DNA of 64,000 nucleotides from an uncultured Psychromonas sp. (GCF_947489755.1 NZ_CANLFB010000010.1:1-64000), one strand, 5' to 3'. Positions 37,710-47,845 are shown, counted from the stretch's first letter. Made by a program: numbers and translations. The notes: generated by a model not told the origin, from the sequence alone.

Positions 37710-38732
37710 CTACTTAGTTGTTTCTTTTAAATCTTCTAAATGAATTTGTGTTTTTTGCATTTCAGGACGTTTAATCTTTTCAGTTATTTTTAATGCGTAA
37801 TTATCACTGGTTTTACCTAGCGTAGCCCTAAAAGAAGGCAGTCCTTCTACGGAAACCAATAAGCTATCCGGTAAATCAATAGGAATAATATCACCCGCTT
37901 TAAAGTCCATCATTTCTCGTAGTTTCATTTGCTTTTCAACTAGGCGAGCTTCAATTTCAACTTCAACATCCATTATTTCGTCTTCAAGCGCTTGTGACCA
38001 ACGTTGATCCGTATCTTCCTTGTCGCTTTGTACACCTGCGTCTAATAATTCTCGAATCGGCTCCAACATTGAATACGGCATGGCGATATGGAAATCACCA
38101 CCACCACCGTCCAATTCAATATGAAAAGAATTAACCACAATTACTTCTGTTGGACTCACGATGTTAGCCATTGCAGGATTCACTTCAGAATCTAAATATT
38201 CGAATTCAGCATCCATGACTGGCGCCCAGGCATTATGATAATCTTCAAATACTATTTTTAATAACATTTGAATAATACGACGCTCTGTTGGCGTAAACTC
38301 GCGTCCTTCAATCTTGGCATGATAACGGCCATCACCACCAAAGAAATTTTCAACAAGAATAAACACTAATCGCGCTTCCATGGTAATTAGCGCCGTGCCT
38401 TTTAATGGACGAAAACGTACCATATTCAGACTAGTTGGAACGAATAAGGTGTGAACGTACTCTCCAAATTTAAGCATTTGCACACCATTAATAGACACCT
38501 CTGCGGTATGGCGTAGCATATTAAATAAACTGATCCGTAAATGCCGAGCAAAACGTTCATTAACCAACTCTAATGTTGGCATACGTCCACGTACAATACG
38601 GTCTTGAGATGAAAAGTCGAAATGTGCGTGGGAATCACCCGAGCTCATTTCATTATTTTCAATCATATCTTCATCAACGTCATCAACACCATGCAATAGC
38701 GCGTCAATTTCCTCTTGAGATAATAAATCCAT
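37710..38732 (-). CDS. fliM: Flagellar motor switch protein FliM
   Basis: FliM binds CheY-P and sets the direction of rotation. The N-terminal CheY-binding peptide MDLLSQEEIDALLHGVD is intact, followed by the CheC-like middle domain (~45-240) with the GGDG turn, and the C-terminal SpoA domain. The 340-residue length is normal. It lies between fliL and fliN. Confidence 0.97.
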   Translation of the reverse strand: MDLLSQEEIDALLHGVDDVDEDMIENNEMSSGDSHAHFDFSSQDRIVRGRMPTLELVNERFARHLRISLFNMLRHTAEVSINGVQMLKFGEYVHTLFVPTSLNMVRFRPLKGTALITMEARLVFILVENFFGGDGRYHAKIEGREFTPTERRIIQMLLKIVFEDYHNAWAPVMDAEFEYLDSEVNPAMANIVSPTEVIVVNSFHIELDGGGGDFHIAMPYSMLEPIRELLDAGVQSDKEDTDQRWSQALEDEIMDVEVEIEARLVEKQMKLREMMDFKAGDIIPIDLPDSLLVSVEGLPSFRATLGKTSDNYALKITEKIKRPEMQKTQIHLEDLKETTK

Positions 38733-38748
38733 GCTTAACCCTTATCGA

Positions 38749-39267
38749 TTACTGTAAAACAAAACCGGTAAATAATACCGTATGGATAAGTGCACGATTT
38801 TCAACCATTGTGGTTGCTTTATTAAGTGCTTCAAGAGCCGTTTCTCGTAATTCATTTTTACCTTGTGGGCTGCGTAATTGCTCTGCTGAAGCTTCGCCAA
38901 AAACACTCACTAATGTACTTTCTAATAAAGGAATATGTTTTCTAACCAATGTTTCGCTCGCTTTATCCACAACCATCAATTGCACTTTAATTTGCGCTGT
39001 TCTATCTCGATTACCTTCTAATACATTAAAAACTAAAGGTCTTGGCATAGGCACATAATTAGCTGACACTTTCGGAGTTTCAGCAATAGCCTCTTCGCTC
39101 ATTTGCGCAGTATTTTCATTTGCAGGGTCTCCGCTAAAAAAAACAAAAAAGACAGCAGCACCAATAATTGAAAGAGTAAGCACGGCAGCCGCGATAATAA
39201 TGATCAGCTTCTTTTTTCCTGCTGGTTTAGGATTAGTTCCATCTAGTGATTCATTTTCTTCAGGCAT
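38749..39267 (-). CDS. fliL: Flagellar basal-body protein FliL
   Basis: FliL rings the stator and supports torque. It has one N-terminal membrane helix (~20-45, LIIIIAAAVLTLSIIGAAVF) and a periplasmic stomatin-like domain (PRPLVFNVLEGNRDRTAQIK, VSVFGEASAEQLRSPQGK). The 172-residue length is typical. It follows fliK after a 107-base spacer. Confidence 0.95.
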   Translation of the reverse strand: MPEENESLDGTNPKPAGKKKLIIIIAAAVLTLSIIGAAVFFVFFSGDPANENTAQMSEEAIAETPKVSANYVPMPRPLVFNVLEGNRDRTAQIKVQLMVVDKASETLVRKHIPLLESTLVSVFGEASAEQLRSPQGKNELRETALEALNKATTMVENRALIHTVLFTGFVLQ

Positions 39268-39374
39268 TTCAATTTACCTCCTACATTACTTTATGATGAG
39301 CATACTGCGTATTTATGCGAATAATACACTGATTTTAATTATTATTTTGCTGTTAACCAGTAACTATTAACGTT

Positions 39375-41489
39375 TTATGCATAATAATCAATTCCTTGCT
39401 CTTTAGAGGCTATTTTAGAAGGCATCCATATCGCATTTTGATTGTCTTCGGTTACCTCAGTATTCTGACTTAGCTTTGCTGCCATTGTTTGCATTTGGCC
39501 ATGACCACTTTGTTGGTTTTGTTGCTGAGATTGTTGGGGCTGCTGTTCAACATTAGCTTCTCCCAGTTGAAGACCTTGTTGGGCTAATTGCTCACGTAAA
39601 CGAGGCATATTTTGTTCAATAATCTCTTTACTTAAGCCTGCCTGAGTTTGAATATTAAGTTGAACTTGATCTTGGTGAACATGCGCTTTAATAAAAATCG
39701 ATCCTAATTCAGCGGGGTCCAATCTAATTTGGACCTCTTGTTTACTTTGTGAAATCATCATCATGACTCGTTCACCGATAGCTGATGCCGCTTGTTTTGA
39801 TTGAATATCTAAAGGCGCCTCTAATAAATTATTATTCGCTTGAGTTTGTTGATTTACAGCAACTAATTTATCTGTCTGTATTAGGTTAGTTTGAATCGGT
39901 TTTGCACCATTAACATCAGCAACAGACGAAGTCATCGGTGCTTCAGTTTTTACTGGATTCAACGCGCTATCATTTTTATCAGTTTTTAACAGCGGTAGAT
40001 TATTCTCATCACTTGAACCTGCCAGTGTCGCCTCAGCTTCATCACTTATATTTTCAGCCTGGTTGTTGACACTGTTATCAGTGGTAACTTTACCTGTTAA
40101 TGCTTGGCTTACTTTTTCTGTAGAAGTTAATAAATCAATTTTATTATTTTCACTTGTACCAGAAGACGCCTCAGCTTCGATTGCTTTAGTATTAATTGTA
40201 CTGTTGTTTATTAGATCGTTATTTATTACTCCAGTACTTATTACTGAAGCTTCCTCTAGTAAGTCACTTTTATTCTTTTTATCTACATCAGAAGATTGCT
40301 CAATTTCGATTGCTTTAGTATTTATTGCATTATTGTTTATTAGTTCGCTTTTTATTGCTTCAGTACTTATTAAATCAGTTTCTGCTAATAAATTACTTTT
40401 ATTCTTTTTATCTACATAAGAAGATTGCTCAACTTCGATTGCTTTAGCATTTATCGCATTATTGTTTATTAGATCGCCTTTTATTGCTTCAGTCCTTATT
40501 AAGTCAGTTTCTGCTAATAAATCACTTTTATTCTTTTTATCGATATCAGAAGATTGCTCAACTTCGATTGCTTTAGCATTTATTGCATTATTGTTTATTA
40601 GATCGCCTTTTATTGCTTCAGTACTTATTAAGTCAGTTTCTGCTAATAAATCACTTTTATTCTTTTTATCGGTATCAGAAGATTGCTCAACTGCAATTGC
40701 CTTAGTATTTAATGAATGATTGTTTATTAGATCGCTTTTTATTGCTTCAGTGCTTATTACTGAAGCTTCTTCTACCGAAGCGTTTGTATTGTTTATATTC
40801 GTATTAACTTGCTGGGCAGCTTGGATACTTGATAATAATTGTGTTTGCTGTGAACTTGAGTCTTGTAGTTGTTGATTATCCCCATTAACGATATCGACAT
40901 TATTGAACTCAATATCATCAACTCGAGTAAAATAATTAATATCACCATTAATACTTTTAGAATCAGCTTTTTCTACAGTTGTTACTTGAGCTTCGCTTTT
41001 AACTTTATAATCGATTTCATTTTCAGCAGTAAGCACATCAATTTCAACATCTGAGTCGATACGACGATCAAGATTTTCAGTTTCTTTGCCCTGTTTACTA
41101 AGAGAGTATTGTCGATCATCATTTGGGAACTCCCCTAGACTTTCGCTTAATAAATTTTGTGAGCTTTCATCCTTGGCGTCATTTACATTTTGACTTAACT
41201 TAGTTTGCTGCTCTTTACTGATTAATGCCTCATCTGACGCAGATATTGGCGCATCCTTTTCTTTATCAGTACTTTCTTTATTCAGTTCTGCTTTATTCAG
41301 ACCTTCTTTATTAAGACTGTCGTTATTAATATTTTCTTTTAACACTTCAGAAAAATTTTGCTGTTTATTTTTAGATTCGACTTGCTTTAAAGTATCCTCA
41401 CTTTTGCGTGCAATATCAATATCATTGCGCACTTTCAACTCGCTATTCTTTAAGCTTGTTGAACCATTTAATAATAAGGACTGAACCAT
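39375..41489 (-). CDS. fliK: Flagellar hook-length control protein FliK
   Basis: FliK measures the hook and triggers the export switch in FlhB. The C-terminal Flg_hook domain is clear (QVQIRLDPAELGSIFIKAHV, QAGLSKEIIEQNMPRLREQL). I start it at ATG 41489 with an AGAGAG ribosome site (704 residues); the longer frame would add 54 residues and run into fliJ. It is much longer than E. coli FliK (375). About residues 243-457 are five in-frame copies of a 43-residue unit, with Asn, Lys, Ser and Asp dominating. Flanking regions are also low in complexity. Confidence 0.93.
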   Translation of the reverse strand: MVQSLLLNGSTSLKNSELKVRNDIDIARKSEDTLKQVESKNKQQNFSEVLKENINNDSLNKEGLNKAELNKESTDKEKDAPISASDEALISKEQQTKLSQNVNDAKDESSQNLLSESLGEFPNDDRQYSLSKQGKETENLDRRIDSDVEIDVLTAENEIDYKVKSEAQVTTVEKADSKSINGDINYFTRVDDIEFNNVDIVNGDNQQLQDSSSQQTQLLSSIQAAQQVNTNINNTNASVEEASVISTEAIKSDLINNHSLNTKAIAVEQSSDTDKKNKSDLLAETDLISTEAIKGDLINNNAINAKAIEVEQSSDIDKKNKSDLLAETDLIRTEAIKGDLINNNAINAKAIEVEQSSYVDKKNKSNLLAETDLISTEAIKSELINNNAINTKAIEIEQSSDVDKKNKSDLLEEASVISTGVINNDLINNSTINTKAIEAEASSGTSENNKIDLLTSTEKVSQALTGKVTTDNSVNNQAENISDEAEATLAGSSDENNLPLLKTDKNDSALNPVKTEAPMTSSVADVNGAKPIQTNLIQTDKLVAVNQQTQANNNLLEAPLDIQSKQAASAIGERVMMMISQSKQEVQIRLDPAELGSIFIKAHVHQDQVQLNIQTQAGLSKEIIEQNMPRLREQLAQQGLQLGEANVEQQPQQSQQQNQQSGHGQMQTMAAKLSQNTEVTEDNQNAIWMPSKIASKEQGIDYYA
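40118..40762 (-). repeat. 129-bp tandem repeat array inside fliK
   Basis: Five consecutive 129-bp units give a 43-residue protein repeat. A shared anchor (cttttattctttttatc on the plus strand) recurs at exactly 129-base steps at about 40267, 40396, 40525 and 40654. The three middle copies are nearly identical at DNA level. The first has a few changes, and the last (nearest the C-terminal domain) is clearly diverged. Unit landmarks are ISTEAIK, DLINNNAIN, KAIEVEQSS and DKKNKSDLL. Confidence 0.95.
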
Positions 41490-41592
41490 AAAATATTCTC
41501 TCTGATTTTTATGTTTGTTTAATAAGTAAGCTATTGCCGCTTTTATAAAACGCCAACAATCACTGTTAGATAAGCAATTTGTAGTCCAAAAA

Positions 41593-42051
41593 TTAATTAA
41601 ACTCTTGTTCTGCTTGTTTCTTTCTAAAAAACTGGAAAGTGGCAAACTCATCTAATAGCTGCTGTTCTTTTTTATCTTCTAATTTTATTTTTTCACGTGC
41701 TTTTTTTTCTAATAACAATCCCATCGCTTTATGCGCAATTTGGCTATCTGTCCATTTACGTTTTGTATTACGCACTGCGTATTCGAATTTAACTAAAGTA
41801 GATTGTTGATTGGAGAGGCCTTGATCTATTTGAACAATAAATTGCTGGTATTTAGCGAGTGTAGATATGGTTAACCCTTGCGAGCCTTTTTCACTTAACT
41901 GCGCTATATATTGACGGCGATATTGATGTAAGTTTTGTAGTTGACTACGCTGCTCAAACAATTCTTTTTGAGCTTGTTGATAAGTATGTAGAGCTTGCTC
42001 AACTTGCTTTTCTCTTTGTTCATAAACAAGCTGTAATGCATTAGCGGCCAT
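41593..42051 (-). CDS. fliJ: Flagellar export chaperone FliJ
   Basis: FliJ is a coiled-coil protein that links the FliI ATPase ring to the export gate. The 152 residues are almost wholly helical and charged, with the family start (NALQLVYEQREKQVEQALHT) and the KYQQFIVQIDQGL segment. It lies between fliI and fliK. Confidence 0.94.
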   Translation of the reverse strand: MAANALQLVYEQREKQVEQALHTYQQAQKELFEQRSQLQNLHQYRRQYIAQLSEKGSQGLTISTLAKYQQFIVQIDQGLSNQQSTLVKFEYAVRNTKRKWTDSQIAHKAMGLLLEKKAREKIKLEDKKEQQLLDEFATFQFFRKKQAEQEFN

Positions 42052-42063
42052 GGTTTAAGTCCT

Positions 42064-43395
42064 TTAACTATTAACAAACTCCTGCGTCAATACAGCAAGC
42101 TGTGTCAAACAATCGTTGTAACTGATGCTGTCTTTCATACCTTGTTGCAAGAAGTGATCCAACCTTGGTTTAATCAGAATGGCTTTATCGATACGAGGGT
42201 CACTACCACGAGAGTAAGCCCCGATTGTGATTAACTCTTTATTTTCTTCATATAAAGAATAGGCCTGTTTCAAGACACGCGCTAATGTTTGGTGTTCATC
42301 TGAAGTCACCATTGGCATCACACGACTAATTGATTTACTCACATCGATGGCAGGGAAGTGGCCAGAATCGGCTAACGGTCGTGATAACACAATATGGCCA
42401 TCTAAAATGGCGCGTGATGCATCAGCAATAGGATCTTGAAGATCGTCCCCTTCTGTTAATACGGTAAAGAAGGCACTTATTGACCCTTGGTTTTCATTGC
42501 CATTACCCGCTCGTTCTACTAAAGCCGGTAATTTAGCAAACACAGAAGGCGGATATCCCTTTGTTGCTGGCGGTTCACCAATGGCTAATGCTATTTCACG
42601 TTGTGCTTGTGCAAAACGAGTTAATGAATCCATTAACAACAAGACATTCATGCCCTGATCTCGAAAGTACTCTGCAATCGTTAATGAAGTTTCACAGCCC
42701 TTTAAACGCATTAATGGTGATGCATCAGCAGGGGCAGCAATAACAACAGCACGAGAACGCCCTTCTTCACCTAGAATTTCCTCAATAAATTCTTTTACTT
42801 CTCGGCCACGTTCACCAATCAAGCCCACCACCACCACATCGGCATTAGTGCCACGTGTCATCATCCCCAACAAAACACTTTTACCAACACCGGAGCCAGC
42901 AAAAAGCCCCATACGTTGACCTTGGCCAACAGTAAGTAAGGCATTGATTGCTTTAATGCCAGTATCAAGAGGTTGCTTAATCGCTTTACGTGAAAGAGGA
43001 TTGATACGCATATTATTATAGCCACTCATGGAGTTTGTTTTGATATCTCCTTTACCATCAATAGGGTTCCCCATGCCATCTAAGACACGACCTAATAACT
43101 CCATGCCAACGGGAATACCTACTTCTGTTGTTTGAGGAATAACTTTAGCGCCAGGTAATACACCGGTAAGGCGCTCACTTGGCATAAGGAATAACCGGTC
43201 ATTTGAAAACCCAACGACTTCAGCATCAATATAACCGTCATTAGTCTCTACTTTACACATGCTTCCCACCGCAGCACGACAGCCAACGGCTTCTAAGGTA
43301 AGCCCTACCACACGTACTAATTTACCGGCGACAACAGGATGAGTAATCGCTTCTCCAACTTGATATTGTTCAATACGTTGCGATAGTTTATTCAT
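42064..43395 (-). CDS. fliI: Flagellum-specific ATPase FliI
   Basis: FliI is the F1-beta-like ATPase of the export apparatus. Walker A is [15 protein letters not shown] (near residue 165), Walker B is [12 protein letters not shown], and the [20 protein letters not shown] motif is intact. The 443-residue length is normal. It is followed by fliJ and preceded by its regulator fliH. Confidence 0.97.
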   Translation of the reverse strand: MNKLSQRIEQYQVGEAITHPVVAGKLVRVVGLTLEAVGCRAAVGSMCKVETNDGYIDAEVVGFSNDRLFLMPSERLTGVLPGAKVIPQTTEVGIPVGMELLGRVLDGMGNPIDGKGDIKTNSMSGYNNMRINPLSRKAIKQPLDTGIKAINALLTVGQGQRMGLFAGSGVGKSVLLGMMTRGTNADVVVVGLIGERGREVKEFIEEILGEEGRSRAVVIAAPADASPLMRLKGCETSLTIAEYFRDQGMNVLLLMDSLTRFAQAQREIALAIGEPPATKGYPPSVFAKLPALVERAGNGNENQGSISAFFTVLTEGDDLQDPIADASRAILDGHIVLSRPLADSGHFPAIDVSKSISRVMPMVTSDEHQTLARVLKQAYSLYEENKELITIGAYSRGSDPRIDKAILIKPRLDHFLQQGMKDSISYNDCLTQLAVLTQEFVNS

Positions 43396-43396
43396 T

Positions 43397-44467
43397 CTAA
43401 GGGGTTACCGTCTCAGACTTTGTATCAATGCTAGTATCGGCAATGTTTTTAGATTGATTTAATTCAGCAGAGTCTGAAACACTTGCTTCTGAAGAAGCGG
43501 TCTCGGTATTACCTGTCATACTTTCTACTTCAGTTGTATTCAATTCGACCTCTGAATGTTCAGCCTCACTGATATCGCTATCACTTATGGTTTGTTCAGC
43601 TTCAGACTCAAGTATTGTTTGTAATTCCTCTTCGGTTTTCATTTCATAATCTAATGGCTGATCATTACTAATATCACCGTTGTTACTGACTTCAGGTGTA
43701 TTTTGATAATTTTCTTTAAGGAAGTTTTTTAAAACTTGTTCAATACGGATTGAAAAAGCGTAATCGATACTGGAAGTTTGTGTATGTATCTGGCAATCGC
43801 CACGCAACAAAGTCGGTTCAGCGCGTAGATCCCAACCTCTTTTTTTACATTCTTCTTCTGAAAAAGCATCTTGCACAAAAATGAGATCTTCTGGGTTAAG
43901 TGAGATAACAATACTCTGCTCATTAACAGGTAATGCCTCAACACCTTGTTTTAAGGCTTGTAAAATAATTTGAGGGTTAACAGTGACTTCACATCGTGCC
44001 ATTTGCTCTGCAAGGTTAGTCGCCAGTTTAATTAATTGGAACTCAACAGTATCATCCAACTTTTCTAGTGGAGCATGTAATCGAGAAACAAGTTGTTCCC
44101 AATGCAAGGTTTGCCCCTCGACCTTCACCTTACCTTCCATTAAACCTTGCTCTAAACCTTGAGCTAAGCCTTGTTCATGGCCTTCATTTAACCCTTGTAA
44201 TTTTCCTTCCTCTATTCCTTCAGTAAAACCCGCTTCTTTGCCTTCATTAAAACCATCTTCGTAAGCAGATGCTCGAATTGATTCAATATCTTCTAAGGTT
44301 AATGGTTTTGGAGCCTCATCTTTCGATTCTATGTTTTCTGGTTCTTCATTTTGATACCAACTAGCAGGTCGGCCAAATAAATCAACTTCACCTTGCTCTA
44401 AAGCATCATCGTTTTCAAAATTAGGTAATATCCATTCTTGAAAATCATTATCTGTATCAGCAACCAT
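43397..44467 (-). CDS. fliH: Flagellar assembly protein FliH with acidic C-terminal tail
   Basis: FliH regulates FliI and docks it at the C-ring. The protein has the expected N-terminal region, a glycine-repeat helix (~73-120; [20 protein letters not shown] and following GxxxG units) and the conserved C-terminal FliI-binding domain (~125-250). It then continues for about 100 residues rich in Glu, Asp, Ser and Thr, with no recognisable domain. At 356 residues it is clearly longer than usual (about 230-270). Confidence 0.93.
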   Translation of the reverse strand: MVADTDNDFQEWILPNFENDDALEQGEVDLFGRPASWYQNEEPENIESKDEAPKPLTLEDIESIRASAYEDGFNEGKEAGFTEGIEEGKLQGLNEGHEQGLAQGLEQGLMEGKVKVEGQTLHWEQLVSRLHAPLEKLDDTVEFQLIKLATNLAEQMARCEVTVNPQIILQALKQGVEALPVNEQSIVISLNPEDLIFVQDAFSEEECKKRGWDLRAEPTLLRGDCQIHTQTSSIDYAFSIRIEQVLKNFLKENYQNTPEVSNNGDISNDQPLDYEMKTEEELQTILESEAEQTISDSDISEAEHSEVELNTTEVESMTGNTETASSEASVSDSAELNQSKNIADTSIDTKSETVTP

Positions 44468-44534
44468 TCATGTACCTTAATTTCACTAAAAGTGATGCTT
44501 AAAAATAGGGATTAAACGTTAATTAAAACGAAGG

Positions 44535-45584
44535 CTATAGGAACTCATCACCACCACCGCCACCTAGCATTAACTCTCCAGCATCAGATAAACGACGTGC
44601 AATACCAAGAATTTCTTTTTGCGCACTTTCTACTTCGCTAATTCTAATGGGCCCCATGGCTTCAATATCATCAGCTAACATTTCTGCCGCTCGTTTCGAC
44701 ATATTAGCCAAGACTTTATTTTTAAGGAGTTCGTCAGCGCCTTTAAGTGCTAATTGCAATTGTTCTGGTGGAACTTCACGTAACAATGTTTGAATACCGC
44801 GATCATCAACATCGATGAGGTTATCAAATACAAACATAAGATCTTGAATCTGTTGACTCATATCTTCATCTGACTCACGTATAGAGTCCATCAGAGGGCC
44901 TTCGATAGCAGTATCTAAATAGTTCATGATATTGGCAGCAGCTTTAGCGCCACCCATTTTCGCAGCTTGTGCGCCAGCTTGCCCAGCAAACTGTTTCTCC
45001 ATAATCTCATTCAGTTCTTGTAATGCGGCTGGCTGCACTTCTTCCAAGTCAGCAATACGCATCATCAAGTCTAAACGTACTTTTTCTGGGAATTGCGTTA
45101 AAATTTCAGCAGATTGTTCTGGATCTAAATAAGATAAAACAATAGTTTGAATCTGAGGGTGTTCATTAAGAATAATACTAGCAACCTGACGGGCATCCAT
45201 CCATTTCAAAGAGTCTAAACCTCTAGAGCCACTACCCAGAATAATTTGATCAACTAAATTACCCGCTTTGTCTTCGCCTAATGCTTCAATTAATGAAGTA
45301 CGAACAAAGTTTTCACTATCCAATCCAATGTTACTGTATTTTTGAATATCTTCAATAAAAGCACGGTGAACACTGCTTACCTTTGCTTGCGATGAATCTT
45401 CTAATGAAGCCATTTTCATCCCTAGCTTTTGTACTTGCTTAGGCTCTAAATTTCTAAATATTTGTGCCGCATCCGCAGGGGTAAGACTCAACATTAATAA
45501 CGCAGACTTTTCTACCCCACTTAATTCTGTGACGTCAAAGGTAGCAACTTTAGTTGATTCTTTCTTTTTATCGTTCTCACTCAT
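44535..45584 (-). CDS. fliG: Flagellar motor switch protein FliG
   Basis: FliG couples stator force to the rotor. Three helical domains are present: the N-terminal FliF-binding part, the middle ARM domain with the EHPQTIVLSYLDPE-like segment (here EHPQIQTIVLSYLDPEQSA), and the C-terminal torque helix (LLKNKVLANMSKRAAEMLAD). The 349-residue length is standard. The tail ends in a glycine run. It overlaps the fliF stop by eight bases. Confidence 0.97.
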   Translation of the reverse strand: MSENDKKKESTKVATFDVTELSGVEKSALLMLSLTPADAAQIFRNLEPKQVQKLGMKMASLEDSSQAKVSSVHRAFIEDIQKYSNIGLDSENFVRTSLIEALGEDKAGNLVDQIILGSGSRGLDSLKWMDARQVASIILNEHPQIQTIVLSYLDPEQSAEILTQFPEKVRLDLMMRIADLEEVQPAALQELNEIMEKQFAGQAGAQAAKMGGAKAAANIMNYLDTAIEGPLMDSIRESDEDMSQQIQDLMFVFDNLIDVDDRGIQTLLREVPPEQLQLALKGADELLKNKVLANMSKRAAEMLADDIEAMGPIRISEVESAQKEILGIARRLSDAGELMLGGGGGDEFL

Positions 45585-47283
45585 CTTCTACCAACCATTC
45601 TCTAATAACTTGTGCTGATAACCCAGGTTCGTTTGAAACTAAGGCTCTGACTGCTTTTAATAAGTCTTCATCTTTATGTAAGTCAGGTAATTGTATTTGT
45701 CCGTTAGTCATGCCGAAATCAAGACTTTCGTTATTTTCATCTGACAATAACTGTAAATTATCATTGCCTACCGACCCAATTGCACCACCTAACTCGTAAT
45801 CTTCCGCTTTTTCAATTGCCTCTGGATAGAGTAGTTTTTTCATGATCGGACGAACAATTAATAACAAGGTCAAAATAATGACAAACAAGCTGCCACCAAA
45901 CCTTACATAACCTTGAAATGTTTCTGTTTCCCAAAGAGCCTCTTCAGGGGCTGCTTCGATTTCAGGACGATTAAAGCTAACTGAAGCCAGCGCCAAAATA
46001 TCGCCACGTTCGACATTAACGCCCAACCCACCTAATAATAATTGTTTAATATTTTCTACTTCTTCAACACTTCTTGGTGAATAACTCACTTCGCCAGCAT
46101 CATTGACTGACTTAATATAGTCCAGCGCTACAGAAACGGCGAGACGCTCTACTTTTCCAACTTTATGTTTTGTATGTGTGATAGTGGTATCAACTTCGTA
46201 GTTTCGAGTCGACTCCGTTCGAGAACTACCATTGCTATTATTAGTACTATCATTGGCTTCTTCTAACTCTTCAGGAATAGCGCCATTTGCTGGAGGTTGA
46301 TTAGACAACGCACCTGGGACAGATCCAAAAAGTGACGATAATGACGATTTATCTTCAATCAACATTTCACTGCGCACGGCTTGGTTAGAAGGGTTAAAGG
46401 TTTTTTTCGTTTCTTCGACAACGGTGAAGTCCATCACTAAATCAACTTCAGAAGCATAGTTTGCAATACCTAATACAGGAATTAAAATAGCATCTATTTT
46501 TGATTTATATTCTTCTTCGCGCTCACGCTGCATGCTAAATTCTTTGCTCGTTTGTGCCGAACTGCCTGTGCTACTCCCTGAATGTAATAAACGGCCACGT
46601 TGATCGGTTACTGTTACGCTATTTGGTGATAAGCCTTGCACCGCAGAAGCCACTAAATCAACAATAGAATCAACTTCTTGTGCAGATAACGCGTAAGACC
46701 GTACTGTCGTCACCACCACAGTCGCACTGGCTTGGCGCTCTTTACGTGCAAACACACTTTCTTTAGGAATGGCTAATAAGACTTGAGCATTAGTCACGTT
46801 CTTCATTTCTTTAATCGCTAATGCTAATTGACGCTCGCGACTTAATTTTAATCTTTCTTTTTCAACTCGTTGGCTTACACCAAATCCCATATCTTGCAAT
46901 AAGATATCATCGCCATTTTCAGTATTATCATTCACTAACCCTGCGCGAGTCATCAGTAGTTTAACTTTTTGGTATTGGTCTGACATGACCGACACATTAT
47001 TCCCTTCTAATTTATAAGGGATTTTTTGTTGATCTAAAAAGTCTAATGTTGTAATAAGTTCGTCTGTTTGATAGGTACCTAAAGGACGGTAATCCGCTTC
47101 TTTACCCCATGACCAAATAATGACAACGATCGCTAATACAATCAATAAGCCAATAATCATACTGATTTGACGCAACACGTCCACATTAGAGAAAAACGAT
47201 GAAATCGCCCCTTTCTCTGCGGCTACTGGCACACTATCATTATTATCTAACAATAAATTTGCATTATTTTCTGTATCAGACAC
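45577..47283 (-). CDS. fliF: Flagellar MS-ring protein FliF
   Basis: FliF forms the MS-ring, the first flagellar structure built. It has two membrane helices (~33-53 and ~465-485) flanking the periplasmic ring-building domains (VLLAIPKESVFARKERQASA), a Ser/Asn-rich loop (~305-355), and a C-terminal FliG-binding peptide (VRALVSNEPGLSAQVIREWL). The 568-residue length is normal. Confidence 0.97.
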   Translation of the reverse strand: MSDTENNANLLLDNNDSVPVAAEKGAISSFFSNVDVLRQISMIIGLLIVLAIVVIIWSWGKEADYRPLGTYQTDELITTLDFLDQQKIPYKLEGNNVSVMSDQYQKVKLLMTRAGLVNDNTENGDDILLQDMGFGVSQRVEKERLKLSRERQLALAIKEMKNVTNAQVLLAIPKESVFARKERQASATVVVTTVRSYALSAQEVDSIVDLVASAVQGLSPNSVTVTDQRGRLLHSGSSTGSSAQTSKEFSMQREREEEYKSKIDAILIPVLGIANYASEVDLVMDFTVVEETKKTFNPSNQAVRSEMLIEDKSSLSSLFGSVPGALSNQPPANGAIPEELEEANDSTNNSNGSSRTESTRNYEVDTTITHTKHKVGKVERLAVSVALDYIKSVNDAGEVSYSPRSVEEVENIKQLLLGGLGVNVERGDILALASVSFNRPEIEAAPEEALWETETFQGYVRFGGSLFVIILTLLLIVRPIMKKLLYPEAIEKAEDYELGGAIGSVGNDNLQLLSDENNESLDFGMTNGQIQLPDLHKDEDLLKAVRALVSNEPGLSAQVIREWLVEDE

Positions 47284-47322
47284 AGACTTTCCTTTTAACG
47301 ATTAGATGTAAAGTAATTGCCG

Positions 47323-47649
47323 TTAAACCGGCATGCTCATTACTTCTTTATAAGCTTCAACCATTTTATTACGAACTTGTACTGTCGCATCAAAGGCTAG
47401 GCCTGATTTGTTAGAGGCGATCATGACATCAGACAAGCTAACGTTCTTATCCCCCATTTCAAAACTGTTACGTAATTCAGAGGTGTTTTGTTGCAGACCA
47501 TTAACATTTTCAATTGCTTGTTTAAGCATGGCAGAAAAATCGGCAGGAGCAGGATTAATCGCTTTAGTACTTAACTCACTGTTTAAGCCTTTTGCTTCTA
47601 GACCTTGTGTTTGTAACTCTTGAAACATTGATGCAGCATTGATATTCAT
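47323..47649 (-). CDS. fliE: Flagellar hook-basal body protein FliE
   Basis: FliE joins the MS-ring to the rod. From ATG 47649 (AGAGG nine bases upstream) it is 108 residues, with the family core DFSAMLKQAIENVNGLQQNT, VMIASNKSGLAFDATVQVRN and KMVEAYKEVMSMPV. The longer frame adds 14 residues without support. It is the first gene of the basal-body operon and has a sigma-54 promoter just upstream. Confidence 0.96.
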   Translation of the reverse strand: MNINAASMFQELQTQGLEAKGLNSELSTKAINPAPADFSAMLKQAIENVNGLQQNTSELRNSFEMGDKNVSLSDVMIASNKSGLAFDATVQVRNKMVEAYKEVMSMPV

Positions 47650-47686
47650 TGTATTTAGCCTCTTTTTGACACTGATAATAGTAAAT

Positions 47687-47702
47687 AGCAATAACTATGC
47701 CA
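47687..47702 (-). promoter_or_regulatory. Sigma-54 promoter of the fliE operon
   Basis: The minus strand reads TGGCATAGTTATTGCT: TGGCA at -24 and TTGCT at -12, with ten bases between the invariant GG and GC. The implied transcript starts near 47676 and gives a short leader of about 27 bases before the fliE ATG. In Vibrio the fliE operon is a class II sigma-54 unit driven by FlrC, which fits. Confidence 0.8.
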
Positions 47703-47787
47703 CTTGGCTTGCAAGAGCATTGATCAACACACCACAATAAACACCTCCAAATAGGTAAGTGCATCTTATCTTAAAAAAAACAATAAA

Positions 47788-47819
47788 AAAAAGGCATTAA
47801 CAACTGTTAATGCCTTTTT
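47788..47819 (-). terminator. Terminator after the LPP20-like lipoprotein gene
   Basis: A hairpin with a stem of about 13-15 bp (AAAAAGGCATTAA with TTAATGCCTTTTT) has T runs on both strands. It separates the lipoprotein gene from the fliE operon promoter downstream of it on the minus strand. Confidence 0.88.
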
Positions 47820-47845
47820 CAAAATACAATGTCTGTATGTAATAT

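Noticed and set aside
40063-40719. Plus-strand open frames with repeated protein sequence opposite fliK
   Set aside because: They are antisense reflections of the 129-bp fliK repeat; a period divisible by three keeps the opposite strand open as well.
40118-40762. The regular repeat as a CRISPR array
   Set aside because: Units are contiguous and coding, without unique spacers, and no cas gene is nearby.
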